Source: Mesorhizobium sp. dw_380 (GTDB lineage Bacteria > Pseudomonadota > Alphaproteobacteria > Rhizobiales > Rhizobiaceae). From it: a DNA stretch of 64,000 bases. The position numbers and the translations under genes were made by a program. Shown in pieces: positions 41,946 through 50,903 of the stretch. The stretch is from assembly GCF_018588885.1 (NCBI RefSeq), contig NZ_JAFFIW010000006.1, positions 124,001 through 188,000 of the forward strand. The letters run 5' to 3'. The notes under the pieces were generated by a model. That model had not been told where the DNA came from and searched no databases. It saw only the letters and a program-made list of their open reading frames with translations. Every line of letters begins with the position of its first letter. The stretch's first letter is position 1.

Positions 41946-42851
41946 ATGTCGTCTGAGATCATTGGCAGGGAAGGAAGGGCCACCTTCGGCAACTACGAGA
42001 CCTGGTATCGGGTCAGCGGCGAACTCGCCGGCGAAAAGCCTCCTGTGGTGATCCTGCATGGCGGGCCCGGCGTCGCCTATAATTATGTCGATGCCTACAA
42101 GCTTCTTGCCCGAAGAGATCGTGCCGTCATCCACTACGACCAGTTGGGCTGCGGCAATTCCACCTTGCTGCCCGAGAAGGGTGCCGACTTCTGGACGCCC
42201 CGGCTTTTCATCAATGAGCTTGAAAACCTTGTCGACCATCTCGGCATTCGCGCGGGCTTTCACGTCCTCGGCCAGAGCTGGGGCGGCATGCTGGGCGCCG
42301 AATATGCGGTCACGCGGCCTCGGGGTTTGAAGTCGCTGACCATCGCCAACTCGCCGGCCTCCATGAAGCTCTGGGTCGAAGAGGCCAACCGGTTGCGCGC
42401 CGACCTGCCCGGGGATGTGCAGGAGACGCTGACCCGGCACGAGCAGGCCGGCACGACGGACGATCCGGCCTACCAGGCGGCGACCATGGTGTTCTACGAG
42501 CGGCATGTCTGTCGGGTCGTGCCGTTCCCGCCCGAGGTGACGGAGAGCTTCGCCCAGGTCGTGCGCAACCCGACCGTCTATCATCTGATGAATGGGCCAA
42601 ACGAGTTCCACGTCATTGGAACCCTGAAGAATTGGAGCATCGTCGACCGCCTGCCGGCTATCGATGTTCCCACGCTGATCATCTCCGGACGCCACGACGA
42701 GGCCACGCCGGCGACCGTTCAGCCCTACAAGGACCGCATCAAGGGATCGCACTGGGAGATATTCGAGCATTCCAGCCACATGCCGCATGTTGAAGAGCAG
42801 GATCGATGCATGCGGGTGGTGGGAGACTTCCTGGACCACAACGACAACTGA
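41946..42851 (+). CDS. Proline iminopeptidase-family alpha/beta hydrolase (S33)
   Basis: The 301-aa hydrolase has HGGPGVAYNY, the DQLGCGNS loop and the nucleophile elbow GQSWGG, the set of the S33 proline-iminopeptidase/amino-acid amidase family. The C-terminal catalytic Asp and His lie in GRHDEATP and SSHMPHVE. It lies between the aminopeptidase and the peptide importer, so cleavage of imported peptides or amides is likely. The exact substrate is not clear. Confidence 0.87.
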   Translation: MSSEIIGREGRATFGNYETWYRVSGELAGEKPPVVILHGGPGVAYNYVDAYKLLARRDRAVIHYDQLGCGNSTLLPEKGADFWTPRLFINELENLVDHLGIRAGFHVLGQSWGGMLGAEYAVTRPRGLKSLTIANSPASMKLWVEEANRLRADLPGDVQETLTRHEQAGTTDDPAYQAATMVFYERHVCRVVPFPPEVTESFAQVVRNPTVYHLMNGPNEFHVIGTLKNWSIVDRLPAIDVPTLIISGRHDEATPATVQPYKDRIKGSHWEIFEHSSHMPHVEEQDRCMRVVGDFLDHNDN

Positions 42852-42868
42852 AAAAAGGGGAACTAAGC

Positions 42869-44530
42869 ATGAAGAAACTGCTTCTGGCGGCATCGGCCGC
42901 GGCACTTCTGGCCGGCACATGGCTGGCCCCGGCACAGGCCGAATATCTCAAAGAGCACCGAGGCGGCACCATTCGCCTTCTGGCCCGCTCCGCGGCGGGA
43001 ACGCTCGATCCGCACATCAATTACACCGACCAGGGCTGGCAGATGTACCAGCCGATCTATGACGGCCTGGTGGCGTTCCGCAAGGCCGAGGGCATTGACG
43101 GCTTTACCATCGTGCCTGACCTCGCCGAGGCGCTGCCGCAGGTCAGCAATGACGGCAAGACCTTCACCTTCAAGCTGCGCAAGGGCATCAAGTTCTCCAG
43201 CGGCCAGGATCTTGGCGTGAAGGACGTCGTCGCCTCCTTCCAGCGCATCTTCAAGATTTCCGGGCCGACCTCCGGCACCTTCTATGCCGGCATCGTCGGC
43301 GCCGACAAATGCCTGGCCGATACCAAAAGCTGCACGCTGGAAGGCGGCGTTGTCGGCGATGAAGCCGCCGGCACCATCACCATCAATCTCACCAAGCCTG
43401 ACGCTGAGATCCTCTACAAGCTCGCCTTGCCCCACGCCGTGGTCCTGCCGGCGGACACGCCCGCGGAAGACATGGGCTCCAAGCCCATCCCCAGCACCGG
43501 CGCGTACATGATCTCCGCCTTCGACCCGAACAAGGGCATGACGGTTTCCCGCAACCCCAATTTCAAACAGTGGAGCGAGGAAGCGCAGCCTGACGGCTAT
43601 CCGGATGTCGTCCAATATGATTTCGGCCTTTCCGAGGAAGCAGCCGTCACGGCGATCCAGAACGGCGAAGCGGACTGGATGTTCGATGCGCTGCCGAGCG
43701 ACCGCCTGGGCGAACTTGGCAGCAAGTCCGTGGACCAGTTGCACATCTCGCCACTTTCGGCGTGGTGGTACGCGCCGCTGAACAACCGTCTCGCTCCGTT
43801 CGACAACGAAAAGGCGCGCCAGGCCGTCGCCTACGCGGTCGACCGCAACACGCTGGTCAAGCTGTTCGGCGGCAAGGTGCTGGCCTCGCCGGTCTGCCAG
43901 GTTCTGCCGCCTGACTTCCCCGGCCATGAAGACTACTGCTCCTTCACCAAGAACCCCGGAGCCAAATGGTCGGCGCCCGATCTCGACAAGGCAAAGCAGC
44001 TCGTCGAGGAATCCGGCACGAAGGGCCAGAAGGTGACCATCATTGTCGAGGACACCGCCATTTCACGGTCCATCGGCGTCTATCTGCAGAGCGTGCTGAC
44101 CACCATCGGCTATGTCGCCGACGTCAAGCCGATCTCGTCCAACATCCAGTTCACTTACATCCAGAACACCAACAACAAGGTGCAGATGTCCGTGACCCAA
44201 TGGTACAAGGATTATCCGGCGGCTTCCGACTTCCTGAACATCCTGTTCAGCTGCGCCTCCTTCCGCGAAGGTTCGGACGCTTCGATCAACATTGCCGGCT
44301 TCTGCGACAAGGATATCGATGCCAAGATGCAAAAGGCGCTGGACCTCGGCGTGACCGACCAGAAAGCCGCCGACAAATTGTGGGCCGAAGTCGACAAGCA
44401 AGTCACGGACAAGGCACCGGCCGTCGGCCTCTTCACGCCGAAGCGGCTTGACTTCGTCAGCAAACGTGTTGGCAATTTCAAGTTCAACCGGCAGTTCAAC
44501 TGGATGATCACCCAGTCCTGGGTGCAGTAA
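42869..44530 (+). CDS. ABC transporter peptide-binding protein (family 5, DppA-like)
   Basis: Periplasmic receptor of a peptide importer. The 553-aa precursor has a signal peptide (1-about 26, ending APAQA) followed by the family-5 start GGTIRLLARSAAGTLDPHIN. The pattern DLAEALPQVSNDGKTFTFKL is diagnostic. ATG 42869 follows AAGGGGAA. It is the first of five Dpp-type genes and is only 17 bp after the hydrolase. Confidence 0.92.
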   Translation: MKKLLLAASAAALLAGTWLAPAQAEYLKEHRGGTIRLLARSAAGTLDPHINYTDQGWQMYQPIYDGLVAFRKAEGIDGFTIVPDLAEALPQVSNDGKTFTFKLRKGIKFSSGQDLGVKDVVASFQRIFKISGPTSGTFYAGIVGADKCLADTKSCTLEGGVVGDEAAGTITINLTKPDAEILYKLALPHAVVLPADTPAEDMGSKPIPSTGAYMISAFDPNKGMTVSRNPNFKQWSEEAQPDGYPDVVQYDFGLSEEAAVTAIQNGEADWMFDALPSDRLGELGSKSVDQLHISPLSAWWYAPLNNRLAPFDNEKARQAVAYAVDRNTLVKLFGGKVLASPVCQVLPPDFPGHEDYCSFTKNPGAKWSAPDLDKAKQLVEESGTKGQKVTIIVEDTAISRSIGVYLQSVLTTIGYVADVKPISSNIQFTYIQNTNNKVQMSVTQWYKDYPAASDFLNILFSCASFREGSDASINIAGFCDKDIDAKMQKALDLGVTDQKAADKLWAEVDKQVTDKAPAVGLFTPKRLDFVSKRVGNFKFNRQFNWMITQSWVQ

Positions 44531-44553
44531 CGAACTGCGGAGGGGCACGTCCC

Positions 44554-45570
44554 GTGTCGAACGAAGCTGTCGCCATGCCGCGCAAGACGCGAGGGCCCTG
44601 GGCCGTCGCGTTTGCGAAGCTGGCAACGGACAGGGCCGCCATGGCCTCCCTGGCCGTGTTCCTCCTCATCGTCCTTGCCTGTCTCAGTGCGCCTCTCTAT
44701 GCGAAATGGGCTGATGTGGACCCATTTGCCTCTACGCTCGACGCCGTCATCCAGATCGACGGCGCCGACGTTCCCGTGATGGAACAATCGACGGAGGGGC
44801 TCGGGCTTGGCTACACGCCGCTCGGTCCGACTTGGCGGCTCGGCAATTACTTCCTCGGTGCCGACAGCCAGGGGCGCGATGTCATGGCCAGGATGCTCTA
44901 TGGCGGGCTGATCTCGCTGCTGATTTCCGGGGCCGCCACCATCTTCACCCTGATCCTCGGCACGGCGGCGGGACTGATCGCCGGCTATTTCGGCGGTGTC
45001 ACCGACACGGTGCTGTCGCGCTTGCTGGATGTCCTGTGGGCGTTTCCGATCTATTTGCTGGCGATTTCGCTTTCCATCGTCACCATCGCGCAGGGCATTT
45101 CGATCGGGCCGATCGAAATCGAATCCGGCAGCCTGTGGCTGCCGGTCATCATCATCGGTATTGTCTACGTGCCCTATGTGGCGCGCCCGATACGCGGGCA
45201 GGTGCTGTCGTTGCGCCACAGCGAATTCGTCCACGCCGCGGTCAATCTGGGCGTACCGGGATGGCGCATACTGTGGCGCGACATCCTGCCCAACATCACC
45301 ACCACGCTGATCGTCTTCGTGCCGCTGATGATGGCGCTCAACATGCTGACGGAATCGGCACTCTCCTTCCTGTCGATCGGCGTGCAGCCGCCGGCCGCGA
45401 GTTGGGGCACCATCATCCAGGACGGACAGGCGCTGCTTTATACCAGGCCGCTGGTGGCACTCGTGCCGGGTCTCGCAATCGCGGTTTCCGTGATGGCGCT
45501 CAATGTCTTCGGCGACGGCCTGCGCGACGCGCTCGACCCGCGCTCCAAGGTTCGGCTGGGGCGCGACTGA
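44554..45570 (+). CDS. ABC transporter permease (DppC/OppC-like)
   Basis: Inner-membrane component of the peptide importer. The 338-aa protein has an N-terminal OppC_N segment with one helix, the LGADSQGRDVMARMLYG motif and a coupling EAA-type loop (FVHAAVNLGVPGWRILWRDI). The start is GTG 44554 after GGAGGGG; ATG 44575 is the alternative. The C-type permease precedes the B-type here, the reverse of the classic dppABCDF order. Confidence 0.92.
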   Translation: MSNEAVAMPRKTRGPWAVAFAKLATDRAAMASLAVFLLIVLACLSAPLYAKWADVDPFASTLDAVIQIDGADVPVMEQSTEGLGLGYTPLGPTWRLGNYFLGADSQGRDVMARMLYGGLISLLISGAATIFTLILGTAAGLIAGYFGGVTDTVLSRLLDVLWAFPIYLLAISLSIVTIAQGISIGPIEIESGSLWLPVIIIGIVYVPYVARPIRGQVLSLRHSEFVHAAVNLGVPGWRILWRDILPNITTTLIVFVPLMMALNMLTESALSFLSIGVQPPAASWGTIIQDGQALLYTRPLVALVPGLAIAVSVMALNVFGDGLRDALDPRSKVRLGRD

Positions 45571-46541
45571 TGATCTACGCCATCCTGCGTCGTTTCGGTC
45601 AGATGCTGTTCGTGATGTTCGGCATCTCGGTCATCGTCTTCCTGATCTTCTTCGCCACGCCGGGCGCTGACCCGGCGGCACGCATCGCCGGCCGCAATGC
45701 ATCGCCCGAGGTGCTGGACGCGGTGCGCCACAGCTTCGGCTTCGACCGGCCGCTCTACGTGCAATATGTGAAGATGATGGAGAAGATCTTCGTTACGGGT
45801 GACCTGACCTCCTTCGTCAATCGCGGCTGGAAGGTGGTGCCGGCGGTCATGGATTCGATTCCCGTCACGCTCTCGCTGGTCTTCGGGGCGGCGATCCTGT
45901 GGGTGGTTGTCTCCATCGTCATCGGCATCGTCGCCGCCGCCACCCGCGACAGCTGGCTGGACAAGCTTCTGATGGCCCTGGGGCTTCTCGGCATATCCAT
46001 GCCGGTCTACTGGCTGGGCGAGGTGATGAACCTGATCACCCAAAGCCGCTATCACGACAGCTGGGCGTTCTCCTGGGTGCCGCCGCTCGGTTACAAGAAT
46101 CTTTCCGACGATCCGAAAGGCTGGTTCCTGACACTGGTCATTCCGTGGATCACGCTGGCCATTCTCTACATCGGCATTTACGGGCGCGTGTTGCGCGCGG
46201 CCATCATCGAATCCCTGCAGGAAGACTATATTCGCACCGCCCGGGCCAAGGGCCTGTCGGAGACGCGGATCCTGCTGCGCCATGCCTTGCGCACATCGCT
46301 CATTGCGTTCGTCACCCTGTTCGGCCTCGACTTCGGCGCCCTGGTGGGCGGCTCGGCCCTTTTGACCGAGGTGGTGTTCGGGCTGCATGGCATCGGCAAG
46401 CTCACCTACGACGCGCTGCAGAACCTCGATCTGCCTATGATCATGGCGACGGTAATGTACGCTTCGATGTTTGTGGTCGTCGCCAATGCCGTCGTCGATT
46501 TCGTCTACATCCTTCTCGATCCGCGCCTGAGGACATCATGA
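45570..46541 (+). CDS. ABC transporter permease (DppB/OppB-like)
   Basis: Second membrane subunit of the peptide importer. The 323-aa protein begins MIYAILRRFGQMLFVMFGIS, typical of DppB, and has the EAA loop YIRTARAKGLSETRILLRHA and about six membrane segments. Its ATG overlaps the stop of the preceding permease by one base (TGATG), and its end overlaps the next gene by 4 bp. Confidence 0.93.
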   Translation: MIYAILRRFGQMLFVMFGISVIVFLIFFATPGADPAARIAGRNASPEVLDAVRHSFGFDRPLYVQYVKMMEKIFVTGDLTSFVNRGWKVVPAVMDSIPVTLSLVFGAAILWVVVSIVIGIVAAATRDSWLDKLLMALGLLGISMPVYWLGEVMNLITQSRYHDSWAFSWVPPLGYKNLSDDPKGWFLTLVIPWITLAILYIGIYGRVLRAAIIESLQEDYIRTARAKGLSETRILLRHALRTSLIAFVTLFGLDFGALVGGSALLTEVVFGLHGIGKLTYDALQNLDLPMIMATVMYASMFVVVANAVVDFVYILLDPRLRTS

Positions 46542-47497
46542 TACTGTCGGTGCGTGATCTCAGTGTATCCTTCCGCACCAATGACGGTCTGGTGCGCGCC
46601 ATCGATGGCGTTTCCTTCGACCTCGAGGAAAGCGAGATCCTCGGTGTCGTCGGCGAATCCGGCTCCGGCAAGACGGTGTCGCTGCTGGCCGTGATGGGCC
46701 TCATCACCGACCCCAACGCCACCATCGAAGGCTCGATCCGCTACAAGGGCCGCGAGCTCGTGGGGCTGCCGCCGCGCGAACTCAGGCGGCTGCGCGGCAA
46801 CGAGATCGCGATGATCTTCCAGGATCCGATGACGGCGCTGACGCCTGTCTACACGATCGGCTGGCAGATCGCCGAACAGATCCGCGCGCATCGCAACATC
46901 AGCAAGGCCAAGGCGCTGGAGCGCGTGGAAGAACTGTTGGCCGAGGTGAATTTTCCCAATCCGCACGAGGCGATGTCGCGCTATCCGCATCAGCTTTCAG
47001 GCGGCATGCGCCAGCGGGCGGTGATTGCAATGGCTCTGTCCTGCAATCCGGCATTGCTGGTGGCGGACGAGCCGACCACGGCGCTCGACGTCACGGTGCA
47101 GGCCGGCATTCTCGACCTCGTGCGCAAGCTGCGCGCGACGCATAAGTCGGCTGTCGTCTTCATCACGCATGACATGGGCGTAGTTTCCGAACTCGCCGAC
47201 CGGGTCATGGTCATGTATGCGGGCCGCGTGGTGGAGCGCGGCAGCCGCATGGAGCTGTTTTCCGACCCGCGACATCCCTATACGCGGGCGCTGCTCGGTT
47301 CGATCCCGCCATTGACCGGTGAAAAACCGTGCCGTCTGCCGGCCATTCCCGGCTCGCCGCCGTCGCTGCTGCGATTGCCGCAGGGCTGCGCTTTCGGTCC
47401 GCGTTGCCCGGCGCACTACGAACCCTGCGTGACCGGCAAGCCCGACCTTGGGAGCGGCACCCACGCCGTGGCATGCTTCCGGGTGGCACAGGCATGA
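46538..47497 (+). CDS. ABC transporter ATP-binding protein (DppD-like)
   Basis: First ATPase of the peptide importer. The 319-aa protein has Walker A GESGSGKTV, the signature LSGGMRQRAVIA, Walker B LLVADEPTTALD and the C-terminal oligopeptide/dipeptide region with CAFGPRCPAHYEPC, whose cysteines resemble the iron-sulfur-type cluster site of DppD proteins. It overlaps both neighbours by ATGA. Confidence 0.94.
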   Translation: MILSVRDLSVSFRTNDGLVRAIDGVSFDLEESEILGVVGESGSGKTVSLLAVMGLITDPNATIEGSIRYKGRELVGLPPRELRRLRGNEIAMIFQDPMTALTPVYTIGWQIAEQIRAHRNISKAKALERVEELLAEVNFPNPHEAMSRYPHQLSGGMRQRAVIAMALSCNPALLVADEPTTALDVTVQAGILDLVRKLRATHKSAVVFITHDMGVVSELADRVMVMYAGRVVERGSRMELFSDPRHPYTRALLGSIPPLTGEKPCRLPAIPGSPPSLLRLPQGCAFGPRCPAHYEPCVTGKPDLGSGTHAVACFRVAQA

Positions 47498-48492
47498 GCG
47501 GACCGATGACCGACAAAGACCGCCCAATCCTCGAGACGCGCTCGCTCGGCAAGCGCTTCTCGATCGGCACCCGCTTTTCCGCCGAAGGCAAGCGAACCGT
47601 GCATGCGGTCGACAATGTGTCGCTGACCGTGCGGCGCGGCGAGACAGTTGGGCTGGTCGGCGAATCCGGATGCGGCAAGTCCACGCTGGCGCGCTGCCTG
47701 GTGAGGCTCTACGACATATCGGACGGTGAGCTTCTGTTCGAAGGCGACGACATCACCTCGAAATCGCTGGCCGAACTCAGGCCGTTGCGGCGCCGCCTGC
47801 AAATGGTCTTCCAGGATCCGTCGGCCTCGCTCAATCCGCGCCGGCGTGTTGGCGACCTCGTAGCCGAGCCGCTGCGCATCCACGGCAAGCTTTCGTCCCG
47901 CGAGATCACCGCGCGCGTCGCCGAACTGTTCGACCTCGTTGGGCTGTTGCCCGATCATGTCATGCGATATCCGCACGAATTCTCCGGCGGCCAACGCCAG
48001 CGTGTCGGCATTGCGCGGGCGATTGCCCTTAACCCCGATCTCGTCGTGCTGGATGAACCCGTCTCCGCGCTCGACGTGTCGGTGCAGGCGCAGATCGTCA
48101 ATCTGCTTGCCGACCTGCAGGAGAAGCTGCAACTCACCTACATCTTCATCGCCCATGACCTGTCGGTGGTGCGCCAGGTCTCGACGCGCATCGCGGTCAT
48201 GTATCTCGGCTCGATCGTCGAGGAAGGTCCGGCGGCGGAGGTGTTTGCAGCCCCGGCACATCCCTACAGCCAGGCACTGATCTCGGCTGTTCCCGTCGTG
48301 GAGACGACGCCCAGCGGCACGCGCCAGCGCATCATCCTCACCGGCGACGTGCCGAGCCCGCTCAAGCCGCCATCCGGGTGCCGCTTTCACCCACGATGCC
48401 CGATTGCTGCTGACCGTTGCCGCACGGAGCGGCCGGAGCTGAGGGAATATCGACCGGGCCGCAAAGCCGCCTGCCACTTTGCGACGGTGTAG
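47494..48492 (+). CDS. ABC transporter ATP-binding protein (DppF-like)
   Basis: Second ATPase of the peptide importer. The 332-aa protein has Walker [10 protein letters not shown], the signature [12 protein letters not shown], Walker [13 protein letters not shown] and the C-terminal [14 protein letters not shown] motif. ATG 47494 overlaps dppD by 4 bp; ATG 47506 in frame is an alternative. It ends the importer operon. Confidence 0.94.
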   Translation: MSGPMTDKDRPILETRSLGKRFSIGTRFSAEGKRTVHAVDNVSLTVRRGETVGLVGESGCGKSTLARCLVRLYDISDGELLFEGDDITSKSLAELRPLRRRLQMVFQDPSASLNPRRRVGDLVAEPLRIHGKLSSREITARVAELFDLVGLLPDHVMRYPHEFSGGQRQRVGIARAIALNPDLVVLDEPVSALDVSVQAQIVNLLADLQEKLQLTYIFIAHDLSVVRQVSTRIAVMYLGSIVEEGPAAEVFAAPAHPYSQALISAVPVVETTPSGTRQRIILTGDVPSPLKPPSGCRFHPRCPIAADRCRTERPELREYRPGRKAACHFATV

Positions 48493-48560
48493 CCGCCACA
48501 GGCGCACGAATGGTCGCATGGGGACCAAAAGATTTTCTAACGATTCCATTTTTTTCTGGA

Positions 48561-48583
48561 ACCAACCGCCAGTTGGTGCGTTT
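48561..48583 (+). terminator. Possible terminator after the peptide importer operon
   Basis: ACCAAC (48561-48566) and GTTGGT (48572-48577) pair around a 5-nt loop and are followed by GCGTTTTA. It is a short but plausible intrinsic terminator, 69 bp past the dppF stop. Confidence 0.5.
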
Positions 48584-48627
48584 TATACGGTTCGATCACG
48601 CGCATCGCGATCGACCGGGAGGAACCA

Positions 48628-48930
48628 ATGGACTACCTGCATTTCTTTGCGCCCGTGCGGATATCCCGCGGGCAGGGACACCCTGTAGAAGAAGTGGATA
48701 GTGTCGCCGAGGCGATGGTTTTCTTGCGTAAGTGGCCGACGGGACGACGTGGACCTGTGTATCAGTGCGCGCTGAATTGCTGCGCGGCCGCTTTGTCAGG
48801 TCAGATGTCGGCCGAGGAAGCCAGGAAAGCGTTCACCGGCTTTGCCAGGATCACCCGACTTCTGGACGACGACATGGCGCTGCCGGTCGCCAGCGAACAC
48901 AAGGCAGACGTGTACGCCTTGCGACGGTAA
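48628..48930 (+). CDS. DUF982 domain protein
   Basis: A 100-aa protein with the DUF982 pattern: FFAPVRISRGQGHPVEEVDS, then AEAMVFLRKWP and AEEARKAFTGFARI. The family is small, nearly confined to rhizobia and relatives, often multicopy and of unknown function. ATG 48628 follows GGGAGGAA. It is a lone gene with its own terminator, between the peptide importer and the fluoride operon. Confidence 0.85.
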   Translation: MDYLHFFAPVRISRGQGHPVEEVDSVAEAMVFLRKWPTGRRGPVYQCALNCCAAALSGQMSAEEARKAFTGFARITRLLDDDMALPVASEHKADVYALRR

Positions 48931-48955
48931 GCGGCGCTGCGGCGTTGAATGCGAA

Positions 48956-48988
48956 GGCTGCGTGCGTAACGGCGCAGCCGGGTTTTTG
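48956..48988 (+). terminator. Rho-independent terminator after the DUF982 gene
   Basis: GGCTGCG (48956-48962) and CGCAGCC (48973-48979) pair perfectly and are followed by GGGTTTTTG. It separates the DUF982 gene from the fluoride operon. The stretch from 48989 to 49110 shows no gene. Confidence 0.8.
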
Positions 48989-49114
48989 TGTGTCTGGGGT
49001 CGACGTGAGCGCAAGGTCACAGCAAATCAGGGGCACTGCGCCCCGTAATGATGTGCGCAGTCAAGTTCGATCAGGCCTTACCTTTGTTGTTCACGAGTTG
49101 GCCGGCTGCCGGTC

Positions 49115-49143
49115 TTGCCGATTCTACACAACCTCCTTATGTT
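49115..49143 (+). promoter_or_regulatory. Probable promoter of the fluoride riboswitch operon
   Basis: TTGCCG (49115-49120) and TATGTT (49138-49143) are 17 bp apart. The expected start of transcription, about 7 bp after the -10 box, falls at 49150-49151, exactly where the riboswitch aptamer begins. This strengthens both calls. Confidence 0.65.
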
Positions 49144-49149
49144 GAATTG

Positions 49150-49264
49150 CAAGGGGATGGAGTCCCCCAAAACCGCCCACAAGGGCTGATGACTCCTGCC
49201 GCGTGGAGACGCGCGGTGGGAGCCGGACGAGTGACCGACCGACCCGCCGCGATGCGGGTTTTTT
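49150..49264 (+). promoter_or_regulatory. Fluoride riboswitch (crcB motif) with expression platform
   Basis: The aptamer (49150-49199) has every conserved part: stem GGGG/CCCC (49153-49156 with 49164-49168) enclosing GATGGAGT, the linker AAAACC, the hairpin GCCC-ACAA-GGGC, then TGATGACTCCT. GGAGTC (49159-49164) and GACTCC (49191-49196) form the pseudoknot. Three alternative stems follow. A (49193-49203) pairs with B (49210-49222), B (49212-49220) pairs with C (49243-49251), and C pairs with D in the terminator at 49242-49259. When fluoride holds A in the pseudoknot, B is free to bind C and block termination. The downstream operon encodes fluoride channels, confirming the assignment. Confidence 0.93.
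49242..49264 (+). terminator. Riboswitch-controlled intrinsic terminator
   Basis: ACCCGC (49242-49247) and GCGGGT (49254-49259) pair around CGCGAT and run into TTTTTT (49259-49264). It lies in the leader, 58 bp before the antiporter start codon. The left arm can also pair with 49212-49220, giving the antiterminator. Confidence 0.85.
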
Positions 49265-49321
49265 ATTGCCGCTTCCACGCACCCGAGATTGCCGGCCCGT
49301 TCCGGCCGCAAGGAGTGCACG

Positions 49322-50482
49322 ATGGAAAACGTCTGGCTGGTTTCAGCGGTCTGGTTGGGGCTGGCTCTGTTCGCGTCGATCATCTCCATACGGGTGGCGA
49401 TATCGGTCGCTCTGATCGAGATCATCGTCGGCGCTGTCGCCGGCAACACCATCGGCCTTCACCTGACCGAGTGGGTAAACTTCCTCGCCGGCTTCGGCGC
49501 AATCCTGCTCACCTGCCTCGCGGGCACCGAAATCGACAGCCGTGTCGTGCGCAAGCATTTCTGGTCGAGCATGACGATCGGCGTCGTCGGGTTCATCGCG
49601 CCTTATCTGGGGGTTCTGCTTTACGCACACTACGTCATCGGCTGGCCGTGGCCGCAGGCGCAGATCGCCGGCATATCGCTGTCGACGACTTCGGTCGCGG
49701 TCGTCTACGCGGTCATGGTGGAGACCGGCTTCAACAAATCCGAGATGGGCAAGATCATCCTTGCCGCCTGCTTCATCAACGATCTCGGCACGGTGCTCGC
49801 GCTTGGCATCGTCTTCGCGCATTTCGACTATTGGCTGGCGCTGTTCGGGGCTGTCACCGCTGCCGCGCTCTGGATGCTGCCGCGCTTCGCACCGTGGTTC
49901 TTCACCAAGGTTGGTCACCGGGTCAGCGAACCGGAAACAAAATTCATCTCGCTGGTGCTGCTCGGCCTCGGCGGACTTGCCTCGATCGCCGGCAGCGAGG
50001 CGGTGCTGCCGGCCTACCTGGTCGGCATGGCGTTGGCCCCCGCTTTCCTTGCCGATCCAGAATTGCCCCACCGCATGCGCATCATCGCCTTCACCATCCT
50101 GACCCCCTTCTACTTCCTGAAAGCCGGGTCGTTCGTCGACTTCCATGCCGTCGTTTCCGCAGCCGGACTGATCGCGGTCTTTCTCGCCATCAAGATGGCA
50201 ACCAAGTTCGTCGGTATCCTGCCGCTCACCAAGGTGTTCCGGTTCGAGGCGCGCGAAGGCATGTACACGACGCTTCTGATGTCGACCGGACTGACCTTCG
50301 GCACGATCTCGGCCCTTTTCGGCCTCACCAACCACGTCATAGACCAGCACCAGTACACGATCCTGGTGACGGCCGTGATCGGCAGCGCCCTGGTGCCGAC
50401 GCTGATTGCCCAGCGCTGGTTCCAGCCGGCGTTCAAGCCGATCGGCAGGGACCCGGCACTGTCCTCGGAAGAGGAGGCCTGA
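49322..50482 (+). CDS. CPA2-family cation/proton antiporter in the fluoride operon
   Basis: The 386-aa inner-membrane protein has about twelve hydrophobic segments and Na+/H+ exchanger-type features: GAILLTCLAGTEID, STTSVAVVYAVMVE in the unwound-helix region and ILAACFINDLGTVLALG with the conserved Asp of the ion site. It resembles the KefB/NapA group but lacks a TrkA-N domain. ATG 49322 follows AAGGAG. As first gene after the fluoride riboswitch it probably counters acidification or cation imbalance during fluoride (HF) entry; that role is inferred. Confidence 0.88.
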   Translation: MENVWLVSAVWLGLALFASIISIRVAISVALIEIIVGAVAGNTIGLHLTEWVNFLAGFGAILLTCLAGTEIDSRVVRKHFWSSMTIGVVGFIAPYLGVLLYAHYVIGWPWPQAQIAGISLSTTSVAVVYAVMVETGFNKSEMGKIILAACFINDLGTVLALGIVFAHFDYWLALFGAVTAAALWMLPRFAPWFFTKVGHRVSEPETKFISLVLLGLGGLASIAGSEAVLPAYLVGMALAPAFLADPELPHRMRIIAFTILTPFYFLKAGSFVDFHAVVSAAGLIAVFLAIKMATKFVGILPLTKVFRFEAREGMYTTLLMSTGLTFGTISALFGLTNHVIDQHQYTILVTAVIGSALVPTLIAQRWFQPAFKPIGRDPALSSEEEA

Positions 50483-50483
50483 C

Positions 50484-50903
50484 ATGTACGAGAAGATCTT
50501 GATCGCCAATGACGGCTCCGAGGGAGGCGCAAGGGCGCTGTCCGTCGCTATCAAGCTGGCCCATCGGCTCAAGGCAAGGCTGGACATGATCTGCGTCGAG
50601 GAAATGCCGATCGCCCCGGCAACCATCGACGAGATAATCGAAGAACAGCTCGAGGAAAATCACCGCTACGAAAGGGTGATCGGACAAGCCCGGTCCCAGG
50701 CGACGGCCGCCCGCGTGAAGATCGAGACTCACGTCGTCTCCGGTCATGCGGTGTCGAGCATCGTCGAATTCATCGAGCGCGGCGGATACGACCTGCTGGT
50801 CGTTGGCTTCATGGGCCACTCCGCCCTTTACAACCGATTGATCGGGGGCACCACCGATCGTCTGGTCGAACTAGCACCCTGCCACGTGCTGGTGGTGAAA
50901 TGA
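50484..50903 (+). CDS. Universal stress protein, UspA family
   Basis: The 139-aa protein has the UspA start MYEKILIANDGSEGGARAL, the conserved GHAVSSIVEFIERGGYDLLV and the ATP-binding pattern GFMGHSALYNRLIGGTTDRL (G-x2-G-x9-G-S/T type). It follows the antiporter stop by one base after a GAGGAGG site, and overlaps the first MutS-like gene by 4 bp. UspA proteins are recurrent in fluoride operons; the exact role is unknown. Confidence 0.92.
   Translation: MYEKILIANDGSEGGARALSVAIKLAHRLKARLDMICVEEMPIAPATIDEIIEEQLEENHRYERVIGQARSQATAARVKIETHVVSGHAVSSIVEFIERGGYDLLVVGFMGHSALYNRLIGGTTDRLVELAPCHVLVVK

Noticed and set aside
49048..50502. Open frame of about 480 codons overlapping the riboswitch and antiporter gene
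   Set aside because: It runs out of frame through the aptamer and the antiporter. The product is Arg/His-rich with no membrane segments, while the other frame gives a clear antiporter.
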